Shown piece after piece: positions 7,256-15,375 of a stretch of 23,457 nt of DNA (positions within the stretch are counted from its first letter, which is position 1; every line of letters starts with the position of its first letter). Source of the stretch: Chryseobacterium indologenes (GTDB lineage: Bacteria > Bacteroidota > Bacteroidia > Flavobacteriales > Weeksellaceae); assembly GCA_002439165.1 (NCBI GenBank), contig DJTE01000004.1:1-23457 (forward strand). Direction: 5' to 3'. A program made the translations under genes and the position numbers. The notes below the pieces were generated by a model, which worked only from the letters and a program-made list of their open reading frames with translations, made no database searches and was not told the DNA's origin.

Positions 7256-8161
7256 ATGAAAACCCAGATTTTACTTTTAATGCTTCTTGGTATCCTTACC
7301 GGAGCACAGACCAACAGATTCTTTTATGAGTACAAATTCATTCCGGATTCCAATAACAAAGAAGAGGTGAAAAAAGAAATGATGCTGCTTGATATTAATA
7401 AAGACGGCTCAACCTATTACAGCCATGATAAATTTGTTGCAGATTCCACTTCCAGAGCAGATCTGGAGAAACAGCTGAAATCAGGCTCAGGAAACATCAG
7501 TGTAAGCAGAAGAGATAAAATGGGGCAGGTTTCCTATAAAGTAACAAAGCAGTATCCTGACTTTAAAACGTATCTTTTTACCAATATTTCTACGGATAAA
7601 TATAAAGTACTGGAAGATAAAAAACCGGTTTGGAAAATTCTCTCAGAAAAACAGAAGATCGGAGAATATAATGCCCAGAAAGCAACTGCAAGTTTCGGAG
7701 GCAGAGAATGGACCGCCTGGTTTACCTCAGATATTCCTTTTCAGGACGGACCGTATAAATTTTACGGGCTTCCGGGGTTGATCGTAAAAATTGAAGATGC
7801 CACAGGTTCCCATATCATGACTCTGGTAGGAAACAAAACCATACAGACTCCTGAACAGGAAAAAGAACTTACACTTCCGGGCAATGTGAAATTATTGGGA
7901 TTAGACGGGAAAGAGCTTGAAATATCCAAAGAACAGTATAAAAAAGTATGGAAAGCCTATGTGAACGATCCTTCTAAAAATATGAGAGAAATGATGAACC
8001 GTAGCGGTGGAAGTGATAATGCCAGAGTGGCTTTTAAAGTAAAAACGGCAGACGGAAAAGAAATGTCTGACCCAAATGAGGTGTTCAGGGAAATAGAAAA
8101 AAGAACTAAGGAAAGCCTTAAGAAAAATAATAATCCGATCGAACCGGATCTGATGAATTAA
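7256..8161 (+). CDS. GLPGLI-family exported protein, first copy
   Basis: This 301-residue protein belongs to the GLPGLI family (TIGR01200), named for a motif present here exactly at residues 171-176 (KFYGLPGLIVKIED). Residues 1-18 form a signal peptide ending in GAQ. Function is unknown for the family; members are common in Bacteroidota and are predicted envelope or periplasmic proteins. A second member follows at 8859 with shared blocks such as W(T)AWFT.D.P.QDGPYKF. Its position after the BlaI/M56 genes suggests it is an output or accessory of that relay. It ends with its own terminator. Confidence 0.92.
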   Translation: MKTQILLLMLLGILTGAQTNRFFYEYKFIPDSNNKEEVKKEMMLLDINKDGSTYYSHDKFVADSTSRADLEKQLKSGSGNISVSRRDKMGQVSYKVTKQYPDFKTYLFTNISTDKYKVLEDKKPVWKILSEKQKIGEYNAQKATASFGGREWTAWFTSDIPFQDGPYKFYGLPGLIVKIEDATGSHIMTLVGNKTIQTPEQEKELTLPGNVKLLGLDGKELEISKEQYKKVWKAYVNDPSKNMREMMNRSGGSDNARVAFKVKTADGKEMSDPNEVFREIEKRTKESLKKNNNPIEPDLMN

Positions 8162-8188
8162 AGTTATTTCATTTTTTAATCTTAAAAA

Positions 8189-8228
8189 AAAACAGGATAT
8201 CGTATAGCGGTTATCCTGTTTTCTTTTT
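8189..8228 (+). terminator. intrinsic terminator
   Basis: AAAACAGGATA (8189-8199) pairs perfectly with TATCCTGTTTT (8212-8222) and is followed by a T-rich run. It ends the first GLPGLI gene and separates it from the acetyltransferase gene. Confidence 0.75.
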
Positions 8229-8285
8229 TATTGTTATACCTTTAGCCCTGAACCAAAGCCGTAAACTTAAAATTTTGAATTCCTT

Positions 8286-8855
8286 ATGACAGAAAAAGAA
8301 AAATGTGCCGCCGGGCTTCTGTACGATGCCAATTACGATGAAGAACTGATCCGCGATAGAATGACCTGCAAAGACCTGTGCCTGGAATATAATCAGTTAA
8401 AAAACTCCGATACCCAGCAAAGGAATGAAAAGATCAGAAAGATCATTAAAAGTACCGGGATAAACATTTGTATAGAACCTTCTTTCTGGTGTGATTACGG
8501 ATATAATATCGAGGTTGGGGAAAATTTTTATGCCAATCATAATCTTACCATACTGGACTGTGCGAAAGTACGTTTTGGAGACAATGTTTTCATCGGCCCG
8601 AACTGCAGCTTTTATACCGCGGGACATCCTTTAGATGCTGAACAGAGAAATAAAGGCCTGGAGTACGCTTATCCTGTTACCATAGGAAATAATGTATGGC
8701 TGGGGGGAAATGTTGTCGTGCTGCCGGGTGTTTCTATCGGTGATAATTCCGTGATAGGAGCGGGAAGTGTTGTAACCAAAGATATTCCGGATCATGTGGT
8801 GGCTGTCGGAAACCCATGCAGGGTGATAAAAAGTATCGAAAAAAACATAATTTAA
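8286..8855 (+). CDS. maa: maltose/galactoside-type sugar O-acetyltransferase
   Basis: This 189-residue protein is a left-handed beta-helix (hexapeptide) acetyltransferase of the MAT/GAT group, which moves acetyl from acetyl-CoA to a sugar hydroxyl; the active form is a trimer. The N-terminal helical domain is recognisable (MTEKEKCAAGLLYDANYDEEL...). Hexapeptide repeats run from about 70 to 180, with the catalytic His114 in YTAGHPLD and the usual Asn84 and Asp91 in FYANHNLTILD. The loop KGLEYAYPVTIGNNVWLGG is typical. It ends 3 bases before the second GLPGLI gene, so the two are probably translated together. The gene symbol is by family; the sugar is not known. Confidence 0.88.
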   Translation: MTEKEKCAAGLLYDANYDEELIRDRMTCKDLCLEYNQLKNSDTQQRNEKIRKIIKSTGINICIEPSFWCDYGYNIEVGENFYANHNLTILDCAKVRFGDNVFIGPNCSFYTAGHPLDAEQRNKGLEYAYPVTIGNNVWLGGNVVVLPGVSIGDNSVIGAGSVVTKDIPDHVVAVGNPCRVIKSIEKNII

Positions 8856-8858
8856 AAT

Positions 8859-9740
8859 ATGATGAATACTAAAAAAATGTTTTTTTTCTTCTGTCTGTTA
8901 TCCGGATTGTTTTTTTACGGACAGAACCGCCGTTTTATCTACGAATATAAATATTCCATTGATTCTACGGCTAAAGATAAACAGGAAACAGAAATGATGT
9001 TGTTGGATATTTCTCCAAAAGGATCAAAATTTTACAGTAAAGATTATTTTGAATCTGATTCCATCATGAAAGCAACTTTTGAAAAACAGATAAAAAGCGG
9101 AACAACGGATTTTAACATTAACCTCACGGGAGTAAAATTCAGAGGAAAAGTGAGATACAGTGTTGAAAAATCCTATCCCGGCTATTCCGTTAATTACTAT
9201 ATGACTTTAGCTGCTGACGAATATCAGGTACAGGACGGAAGAACACAGAACTGGAAGATTCTTCCCGATAAAGCCAAAGTAGGGGAGTTTGCGGCACAGA
9301 AGGCAACCTGTGAATTTGCAGGAAGGAAATGGACCGCATGGTTTACTCCAGATCTGCCCATTCAGGACGGTCCTTACAAATTTCATGGCCTGCCAGGGCT
9401 GATTGTTAAACTGGAAGATACTTCAAACACACATGTATTTGAATTAAAAGGAGTCAGGAAACTTCCGGAAGGATATGAATGGGAAAGCGTTAAAGATAAA
9501 GAACGGTATGACCCTCTGATTGTAGTGAATGAAAAAAAATATAAAAAAGCTTTTAAAGACTTTTTGAATGATCCTATGAAAGGGCACCGTAAAATGATGG
9601 GGCAGGGAGTAACGATCGAAATGAGAGACAGTACGGGAAAAATTATAGATCCTGAAATAGCAAGAAGAGATCAGGAAAAAAGAATGAAAGATCAATTAAA
9701 AAAACAGAATAATATCCTCGAACTTGATCTGCTGAAATAA
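8859..9740 (+). CDS. GLPGLI-family exported protein, second copy
   Basis: This 293-residue paralogue of the gene at 7256 has the family motif at residues 177-182 (KFHGLPGLIVKLED) and the shared block WTAWFTPDLPIQDGPYKF. The N-terminus MNTKKMFFFFCLLSGLFFYGQ is a signal peptide; a start at the second ATG (8862) is equally possible. Function unknown. It starts 3 bases after the O-acetyltransferase stop, and a strong hairpin terminator follows. The two copies differ throughout and so are an old duplication, with the acetyltransferase now between them. Confidence 0.92.
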   Translation: MMNTKKMFFFFCLLSGLFFYGQNRRFIYEYKYSIDSTAKDKQETEMMLLDISPKGSKFYSKDYFESDSIMKATFEKQIKSGTTDFNINLTGVKFRGKVRYSVEKSYPGYSVNYYMTLAADEYQVQDGRTQNWKILPDKAKVGEFAAQKATCEFAGRKWTAWFTPDLPIQDGPYKFHGLPGLIVKLEDTSNTHVFELKGVRKLPEGYEWESVKDKERYDPLIVVNEKKYKKAFKDFLNDPMKGHRKMMGQGVTIEMRDSTGKIIDPEIARRDQEKRMKDQLKKQNNILELDLLK

Positions 9741-9743
9741 AAT

Positions 9744-9779
9744 AAGATCCCGGAATCAGAAGATTCCGGGATCTTTTAT
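9744..9779. terminator. bidirectional intrinsic terminator
   Basis: A perfect 14-bp stem, AAGATCCCGGAATC (9744-9757) with GATTCCGGGATCTT (9762-9775), has an AGAA loop. T residues follow on the plus strand and A residues precede it, so it can end both the second GLPGLI gene and the convergent transaldolase gene. Confidence 0.85.
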
Positions 9780-9798
9780 ATCTGAATAACCTTCAGGT

Positions 9799-10452
9799 TT
9801 ACGCTAATTTCTGGGAATCAGCAATGAACTGGGCAAGTCCGCTGTCAGTTAAAGGATGCTTCAGTAAGCTCAGTATCGGAGGAAGCGGAGATGTGATTAC
9901 ATCAGCACCGATCTTGGCGCAGTCGATAATGTGCATAGAGTGACGGATGGAAGCTGCAAGGATCTCTGTTTCATACATATAGTTATCAAAGATCAGTCTG
10001 ATTTCCTGGATAAGGTTAAGACCGTCAGTAGAAATGTCATCTAATCTTCCTAAGAAAGGAGAAACATAGGTAGCTCCTGCTTTGGCTGCCAAAAGAGCCT
10101 GTCCCGGAGAGAAAATCAGGGTACAGTTGGTTTTGATCCCTTTATCGGAGAAATACTTCAGCGCTTTGATACCGTCTTTAATCATCGGGATCTTTACCAC
10201 AATATTTTCATGGATGGCCGCCAGTTCTTCCCCTTCTTTGATCATTTCTTCGTAAGTAGTAGAAAGTACTTCAGCAGAAATATCACCATCTACAAGCTCA
10301 CAGATTGCTTTATAATGATTTTTGATCGCTTCAGCTCCCTGGATTCCTTCTTTTGCCATTAAGGAAGGGTTGGTAGTAACACCATCTAAAATTCCGAGGT
10401 CTCTTGCTTCTTTGATCTGCTCTAAATTGGCTGTGTCAATAAAAAATTTCAT
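9799..10452 (-). CDS. tal: small-subfamily transaldolase (TalC/FSA family)
   Basis: This 217-residue TIM-barrel enzyme is of the TalC/fructose-6-phosphate aldolase family, acting in the non-oxidative pentose phosphate pathway. Lys87 (VVKIP) is the Schiff-base lysine. Two residues separate the activities: E. coli FsaA has Gln59 and Tyr131, while transaldolases have Glu and Phe. Here the equivalents are Glu61 (ISAEV) and Phe133 (SPFLGR), so transaldolase (EC 2.2.1.2) is favoured. The open frame extends to a TTG at 10479, but that codon lies in the -7 box at 10477-10484 and would precede the transcript start. The ATG at 10450-10452 gives the standard MKFFIDTANL start and family length. Monocistronic, convergent with the GLPGLI gene. 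Confidence 0.92.
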   Translation of the reverse strand: MKFFIDTANLEQIKEARDLGILDGVTTNPSLMAKEGIQGAEAIKNHYKAICELVDGDISAEVLSTTYEEMIKEGEELAAIHENIVVKIPMIKDGIKALKYFSDKGIKTNCTLIFSPGQALLAAKAGATYVSPFLGRLDDISTDGLNLIQEIRLIFDNYMYETEILAASIRHSMHIIDCAKIGADVITSPLPPILSLLKHPLTDSGLAQFIADSQKLA

Positions 10453-10476
10453 TTTGTTTGATCGATTTATTTGCTG

Positions 10477-10484
10477 CAAAGATA
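10477..10484 (-). promoter_or_regulatory. -7 box of the transaldolase gene
   Basis: On the minus strand TATCTTTG matches TAnnTTTG, predicting a start near 10472 and a leader of about 20 bases. It excludes the upstream TTG start codon. The perfect dyad GTGATCA-TAA-TGATCAC (10519-10535) lies further upstream and could be an operator. Confidence 0.5.
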
Positions 10485-10518
10485 AGCATTCCTGCGTGAG
10501 TGGAAAATTTTAATTTGA

Positions 10519-10535
10519 GTGATCATAATGATCAC
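10519..10535. promoter_or_regulatory. palindrome, possible operator
   Basis: GTGATCA (10519-10525), TAA, TGATCAC (10529-10535): a perfect 7-bp dyad between the divergent transaldolase and DUF1905 genes. It is not followed by a T tract, so an operator is more likely than a terminator. No regulator can be assigned. Confidence 0.3.
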
Positions 10536-10708
10536 ACTGTTTGAATCAGCCTCAGAATTTCTATACAGGTTTGAAGCCGGGAAGTTATGAAGGTCTTCTG
10601 CTATAAATGCAGACCTGTCTCTGGTCTTTTATAATATTAAAGTTTTACAGTAGTTTTCAATACCTATAACTGAAAGGAGCTTCCATCTTTTAAAATAAAA
10701 TTTAGCTG

Positions 10709-10716
10709 TACATTTG
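10709..10716 (+). promoter_or_regulatory. -7 box of the DUF1905 gene
   Basis: TACATTTG matches TAnnTTTG. The transcript would start at about 10721-10724, at or next to the ATG at 10723, so the mRNA may be leaderless. It also makes the in-frame TTG at 10714 an unlikely start. Confidence 0.4.
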
Positions 10717-10722
10717 TTTATC

Positions 10723-11211
10723 ATGAAAAACAGCAGCTTTACTGCCGAACTGCAGATCATCGGCATCAATCCCTTTGTTTTCCTTCCGGAAGACATTTTG
10801 AATGAAATATTTGAAACATCCGGGAGGATGAAAAGCCCGATTCCGGTACGGGGAACCGTAAACGGTAAAGAATTTCAGCAAAACCTGATGAAATACCTCG
10901 GAGAATGGAGACTTTATGTAAACATGATGATGTTGAAAGATTCTCCCAAAAGAATCGGGGAAACCATTGAAGTTTCGGTAGAATATGATGAGACAGACAG
11001 AAGTATTTCCATTCATCCCCAACTGGATGAAGCAATAAAATCAAGCCCCGTTGCTGTTAAAAATTTTGAAAACCTGACTCCCTCCAGAAGGAATGAACTG
11101 ATCCGGTATATCAACAATCTGAAAACAGAAGCCGGTATCCTGAGGAATATTGAGAAAATCATCAGTCACCTGCATGGTGAGACCGATTTTTTTGGAAAAA
11201 CGATTGAGTAA
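10723..11211 (+). CDS. DUF1905 / YdeI-like (OmdA) domain protein
   Basis: This 162-residue protein has two parts. Residues about 5-95 match the DUF1905 beta-barrel pattern (SFTAELQIIG, PIPVRGTVNGKEF, EWRLYVNMMMLK, GETIEVSVEYD). Residues about 105-160 match the C-terminal YdeI/OmdA helical region (FENLTPSRRNELIRYINNLKTEAGILRNIEKII). In other bacteria YdeI-like proteins are linked to bacteriocin or antimicrobial peptide protection, but for this fusion no reaction is established. The start at ATG 10723 is preferred to the TTG at 10714, which lies in the -7 box. It stands alone between two terminator-bounded neighbours. Confidence 0.8.
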   Translation: MKNSSFTAELQIIGINPFVFLPEDILNEIFETSGRMKSPIPVRGTVNGKEFQQNLMKYLGEWRLYVNMMMLKDSPKRIGETIEVSVEYDETDRSISIHPQLDEAIKSSPVAVKNFENLTPSRRNELIRYINNLKTEAGILRNIEKIISHLHGETDFFGKTIE

Positions 11212-11234
11212 AAATAAAGAGAGACCCTAACCAT

Positions 11235-11261
11235 AAAAAAATCCGGAAAATATTTTCCGGA
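11235..11261 (-). terminator. intrinsic terminator of the TPR-protein gene
   Basis: TCCGGAAAAT and ATTTTCCGGA form a 20-base dyad at 11242-11261. On the minus strand it is followed by seven T residues (plus 11235-11241). It may also weakly stop the convergent plus-strand gene. Confidence 0.7.
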
Positions 11262-11272
11262 CCTATTTATTT

Positions 11273-11821
11273 CTATGAATTTAAAGCTTTACTCAGCTTT
11301 ACAGCGTCCTGGTTGGTAGGATCATACTGTAAGGATTTGGCAATATGTTCTTTAGCTTTGCCGGGATCACTCTGTTGTTCGGCAAAAGCAATATAAAAGT
11401 AAGCGTAAGCCAGATTTTTCTTATTTTGTTCCACCTCTTCAGGTTTTACAGTGGCAATATACTTTTCATAAGCCATTTTTGCATTTACATCATCTTTGGC
11501 AGACTGGTAAGCATAGGCCTGGCTGTAATAGGAAGGAGCCCAGTCCGGCAACAGAACGGATATTTTTTTCCAGGTATCAATAGCATTGGTCCAGTCGGAA
11601 GCTTCCTGGTAGGCATTAGCCAGCTTAGCCAATACTTCTGCATCCTTTGGATTGGCTTCAGCCTGTTTTTTAAGTCCCTCAATAACCGGATTAGTAGATT
11701 GCTGAACGGTGGCTGCTGCGGCACTGTCCCCGTGAGTGGTCTGTGCGTTTACAAGACCTGCACTTCCTGCAAGTATTAAACCTAAAAATAGATTTTTAAT
11801 ATTAACTTTAACCATTTTCAT
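11273..11821 (-). CDS. exported TPR-repeat protein
   Basis: This 182-residue protein has a signal peptide (residues about 1-26, ending GLVNAQ) and then about three tetratricopeptide repeats from about 58 to 180. Examples are DAEVLAKLANAYQEASDWTNAI, APSYYSQAYAYQSAKDDVNAKMAYEKYI and KNLAYAYFYIAFAEQQSDPGKAKEHI. The fold mediates protein contacts; no enzyme activity is indicated. It probably acts in the periplasm as an adaptor. Start: ATG at 11819-11821, although the ATG six bases downstream (MVKVNIK) would keep an intact signal peptide. Monocistronic. Confidence 0.82.
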   Translation of the reverse strand: MKMVKVNIKNLFLGLILAGSAGLVNAQTTHGDSAAAATVQQSTNPVIEGLKKQAEANPKDAEVLAKLANAYQEASDWTNAIDTWKKISVLLPDWAPSYYSQAYAYQSAKDDVNAKMAYEKYIATVKPEEVEQNKKNLAYAYFYIAFAEQQSDPGKAKEHIAKSLQYDPTNQDAVKLSKALNS

Positions 11822-11946
11822 AATCTTATATTTAAAAATTCTAATATTTCGAAGTTCAAGAATAATTCCATAAAAACTAAGATTTTAGAAGCTTTAAGCT
11901 TTTTTAGAAAATATTAACGGGATTTCTGTTTTTTTTAATTTAATTT

Positions 11947-11977
11947 TTGATTCGTTCGGGTCTGGGGTCTATCTTTG
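11947..11977 (+). promoter_or_regulatory. promoter of the peptidase E gene
   Basis: TTG (11947-11949), a 20-base spacer and TATCTTTG (11970-11977) match the Bacteroidota consensus. The start would be near 11983, giving a leader of about 32 bases. Confidence 0.6.
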
Positions 11978-12014
11978 TAATCCAACTATTTTTTAATCAA
12001 TATCATTTTCTTGT

Positions 12015-12707
12015 ATGAACATCATATTAGCCTCAACATCCACACTTTTCGGTGGAGAATATCTGGAATACCTGAGAGAAGAATTAATTCAGCTGTATAA
12101 AGGAATCGATGAAATTGTATTTATCCCTTTTGCCAGACCCGGCGGAATTTCTCATGATGAATATACAGCTAAAGCCCGTTCTTTTTTTGAAACCATTCAT
12201 ATCAACGTCAAAGGGCTGCACGAATTTGAAGATAAGACCGAAGCTTTAAATAATGCCCGGGGATATTTTACAGGAGGCGGAAACACATTCTTATTGGTTA
12301 AAACACTACATGAAGAAGGGCTGATGTCCGTTTTAAAGGAAAATACAGAAAAAGGGAAAGCATATCTGGGCTGCAGTGCCGGAAGCAATATCGGAGGACA
12401 GAATATGAAAACCACGAATGATATGCCGATTGTTTATCCGCCAAGCTTTGACTGTATGGGACTGGTTCCTTTCAATATCAACCCACATTATCTTGATCCG
12501 AATCCCGATCTTAAACATAACGGAGAAACCAGGGAAACCCGTATTAAGGAATTTCTGACCCAGAATGACATTAAAGTGGTAGGGCTGAGAGAAGGAAACT
12601 GGATCAGAAGGATTAACGATACCATTACGGTAGAGGGAAGTGAACTGACAAGAATTTTCGAAAAAAATAAAGAACCCTATGAAATAGAAGCAGGGAATGC
12701 TGTGTAA
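12015..12707 (+). CDS. pepE: peptidase E (alpha-aspartyl dipeptidase, family S51)
   Basis: This 230-residue cytoplasmic enzyme is expected to hydrolyse dipeptides with an N-terminal aspartate. The glycine-rich FTGGGNTFLL segment is followed by GCSAGSN with the nucleophile Ser121. Asp136 (TTNDMP) and His158 (NPHYLD) are each exactly one position after the Ser120-Asp135-His157 triad of the Salmonella enzyme, and the length is almost the same as that enzyme's. It has no signal peptide. A good promoter lies upstream, and it appears to be monocistronic. Confidence 0.93.
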   Translation: MNIILASTSTLFGGEYLEYLREELIQLYKGIDEIVFIPFARPGGISHDEYTAKARSFFETIHINVKGLHEFEDKTEALNNARGYFTGGGNTFLLVKTLHEEGLMSVLKENTEKGKAYLGCSAGSNIGGQNMKTTNDMPIVYPPSFDCMGLVPFNINPHYLDPNPDLKHNGETRETRIKEFLTQNDIKVVGLREGNWIRRINDTITVEGSELTRIFEKNKEPYEIEAGNAV

Positions 12708-12806
12708 GTGGAAAAATAAACTTTCCATGTAAAATCCATAACGGTTATCCCATAACTAAAAATAAATGAATGGAAGTTCCGGGATATAAAAGGGATTTTT
12801 TTTAAT

Positions 12807-12814
12807 TATATTTG
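12807..12814 (+). promoter_or_regulatory. -7 box of the dacB-kinase unit
   Basis: TATATTTG matches TAnnTTTG, 16 bases before the ATG at 12831. No TTG is visible at -33. It would drive dacB and the kinase gene. Confidence 0.45.
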
Positions 12815-12830
12815 AATAAACAACCTCAGA

Positions 12831-14198
12831 ATGAAAAGAACGATTGCGGTTTTTACGCTTTCTACACAGCTGTTTTTTGCCCAGGATATCACCCGGAAAC
12901 TGGATAAAGCCACCAAAGACCTGATGGATTCCTCCGGTGCTGTTTCATCCGGTCTGTCGTTTTATGTTTCCGATGAAAGCGGTAATCTGATCTATGAATA
13001 TCAGGGGAATAAAGGGCTTTCAACGGCTTCCACCCAGAAGATATTTACGGCAGGAGCTGCACTTGAAACACTGGGCCGGGATTATACCTTTAAAACAACG
13101 GCAGGCTACTCCGGAACCTTATTAGGAGGTACACTGAACGGAAACCTTTTCATCAGCTCAAACGGAGATCCTACGTTGGGAAGCTGGCGCTATGAGGCCT
13201 ATAAGCCTGAAGCCTTTAAAAAGAAATTCATCGAAGCCGTTAAAAACTCAGGAATTATAAAAATTTCAGGTGATCTGGTGATTGACGATTCTTATTTTGA
13301 CCACCAGACAATTCCGGGGGGATGGCCGTGGGATGATCTCGGAAATTATTACGGAGCCGGAGTGTGGGGAGTCAACTGGCGTGAAAACCAGTTCGATATC
13401 AACATCAACGGGACCGAATTTAAAGGATTTTCCTATCCTCTGGAAAATGTAAAATGGCTGAATGACCTGAAAACAGGCGGAAGCTCTGATCAAAGTTTGA
13501 TCTTCACAGCTCCGCATTCCGGTGTTGCCCTGATCAACGGAACACTCCCGGCCGGGAAAACAATTACCGTTTCAGGTTCAGTTCCTGATCCTCCCCTGCA
13601 GTTGGGAACAGAAGCCCGTGAATGGCTTAAAGAAGCAGGGGTAGAACTTTCAGGAAAAGTGACCACCTCTTCACAGCTCGAACTGGAAGGGAAAAAACCG
13701 GAATCTCCCAAAAATACGATCCTTACCTATCAGTCGCCGTCTCTGGATAAGATTGTATACTGGTTTCTGAGAAAAAGTGTAAACATGTACGGGGAAACAC
13801 TGATCAAAACTATGGGCAGGGAGAAAAAAGGAAATTCCGGCTTTAAAAGTGGTGTTGCCTATTTGAAGGAGTTCTGGAAATCGAAAGGGATCAATCCGAA
13901 TATGATTAATTTTGCCGATGGAAGCGGGCTTTCCCCTCAGAATTATGTCGCTGCCAAAGCTGAAGTACAGGCTCTTTTGTACGCAAAAAAACAGCCCTGG
14001 TTTGAAGCTTATTATGATGGCTTTCCGGTGCAGGACAACGGGATGAAGATGAAAAGCGGAACCATGAGGGATACCAAATCTTTTGCAGGCTATCATACCG
14101 CCAAAGACGGTAAAAAATATGTATTTTCGATCATTATTAACAATTATCAGGGAAGCGGAAGTGCAGAACTGCAGAAAATCCTGAATGTTTTAAAATAA
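12831..14198 (+). CDS. dacB: D-alanyl-D-alanine carboxypeptidase/endopeptidase (PBP4 type)
   Basis: This 455-residue exported enzyme of family S13 trims or cleaves peptidoglycan peptide stems in the periplasm. All three penicillin-binding motifs are present: SxxK at 67-70 (STQK, nucleophile Ser67), SxN at 316-318 (SVN) and KSG at 408-410 (the usual KTG with Ser). The insertion between the first two motifs is typical of the PBP4 class. Residues 1-18 are a signal peptide (MKRTIAVFTLSTQLFFAQ). A sensor kinase gene starts 7 bases after the stop with a GTG, so the two are probably one operon. Confidence 0.93.
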   Translation: MKRTIAVFTLSTQLFFAQDITRKLDKATKDLMDSSGAVSSGLSFYVSDESGNLIYEYQGNKGLSTASTQKIFTAGAALETLGRDYTFKTTAGYSGTLLGGTLNGNLFISSNGDPTLGSWRYEAYKPEAFKKKFIEAVKNSGIIKISGDLVIDDSYFDHQTIPGGWPWDDLGNYYGAGVWGVNWRENQFDININGTEFKGFSYPLENVKWLNDLKTGGSSDQSLIFTAPHSGVALINGTLPAGKTITVSGSVPDPPLQLGTEAREWLKEAGVELSGKVTTSSQLELEGKKPESPKNTILTYQSPSLDKIVYWFLRKSVNMYGETLIKTMGREKKGNSGFKSGVAYLKEFWKSKGINPNMINFADGSGLSPQNYVAAKAEVQALLYAKKQPWFEAYYDGFPVQDNGMKMKSGTMRDTKSFAGYHTAKDGKKYVFSIIINNYQGSGSAELQKILNVLK

Positions 14199-14205
14199 AC
14201 ACACC

Positions 14206-15375
14206 GTGAGGAAATCCATACTGACCCGACTGAATAACTGGATTATTTTTGTTGTGATGACTGCCCTGGTGGTGGCCATCGTGGTGGCATCTACATCACT
14301 GATTAATTTCCTCAGAAAAGAAGAGATTAAAAGGATAAACCTTCTTTCAAAAGCTATAAGAATCCAGCAGGAAGTAAAAGCTCCGGATACGGATGTTCTT
14401 GATCTTCTTCCGGAGATTCTTAATATTAATAATACGATTCCGTTCATTGTAACAGACAGAGACAAAAAGCCGATTATAGATCTTGGGTATTACCGGAATA
14501 TCCCTGAAGCCACGATAAAAGATCCTGAAAAGCTTCAGGCTCTTATAAGCCGGATGGAAAAGAATTATGCTCCGATAGAAATCAAAGTGCCGGACGGTAA
14601 CAATCAGTTTGTGTATTATGACAATTCCAGGCTGTTGAACAACTTAAGGTACTCACCTTATATTCTGGGACTGTTCATTCTTTTATATTTTGGTTTTTCA
14701 TTCTGGTTTTTCAGGACGATAAAAAAGACGGATGAAGGTTACCTCTGGGCAGGGCTGGCGAAAGAAACGGCCCACCAGATCGGAACTCCTCTGTCTTCAA
14801 TGATTGGCTGGATGGAGATTATGAAACTGGAAACCCCGGAATCTGAAGGCGTTTATGAAATTGAAAAAGATATTGAAAGGCTGAGGACGATTTCAGAACG
14901 TTTTTCAAAGATCGGGTCTGTTCCTGAGCTGAACGATATAAATTTCAATGAAACCATTCTGGAAAATTACGACTACCTGAAAACGAGAATTTCCAAAAAA
15001 ATAAAATTCAGCCTGCATCTTCCTACCTATACCATTGAGGTTCCACATAATAAGATCCTGATGAGCTGGGTGATTGAAAACCTTGTTAAAAATGCCGTAG
15101 ATGCCATGAAAGGGGAAGGTATTCTGGATATGTATGTTTTTGAAAGAAATAAAAATATCCTGGTCGAAGTAAAAGATACCGGAAGCGGAATGACCAAACA
15201 GCAGGCAAGAAATGCTTTCAAACCGGGTTATTCTACTAAAAAACGGGGCTGGGGACTGGGGCTTTCATTAGCCAGGAGGGTTATTCATGAATACCATAAC
15301 GGGGATATTAAGATCTCCCAGACTGAAGTAGGTAAAGGAACAACCTTCAGAATTACTGTTAAAAAGGCATCATAA
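14206..15375 (+). CDS. orphan sensor histidine kinase
   Basis: This 389-residue two-component kinase has a transmembrane helix at about 12-35, a periplasmic sensing region of about 110 residues (36-148), a second helix at about 151-170, and a cytoplasmic kinase core. His190 (KETAHQIGTPLSS) is the phospho-acceptor. The ATPase domain has an N box (ENLVKNAVDAM), G1 (DTGSGM) and G2 (GWGLGLSLA). There is no PAS or HAMP domain recognisable. No response regulator is nearby, so the partner is encoded elsewhere. The GTG start, 7 bases after dacB, suggests translational coupling and a role in cell-wall sensing (inference). Confidence 0.92.
   Translation: MRKSILTRLNNWIIFVVMTALVVAIVVASTSLINFLRKEEIKRINLLSKAIRIQQEVKAPDTDVLDLLPEILNINNTIPFIVTDRDKKPIIDLGYYRNIPEATIKDPEKLQALISRMEKNYAPIEIKVPDGNNQFVYYDNSRLLNNLRYSPYILGLFILLYFGFSFWFFRTIKKTDEGYLWAGLAKETAHQIGTPLSSMIGWMEIMKLETPESEGVYEIEKDIERLRTISERFSKIGSVPELNDINFNETILENYDYLKTRISKKIKFSLHLPTYTIEVPHNKILMSWVIENLVKNAVDAMKGEGILDMYVFERNKNILVEVKDTGSGMTKQQARNAFKPGYSTKKRGWGLGLSLARRVIHEYHNGDIKISQTEVGKGTTFRITVKKAS

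Noticed and set aside
10453..10479. Nine-residue N-terminal extension of the transaldolase from a TTG codon
   Set aside because: The TTG is part of the -7 box TATCTTTG, so it cannot be in the mRNA, and the family starts at MKFFIDTA.
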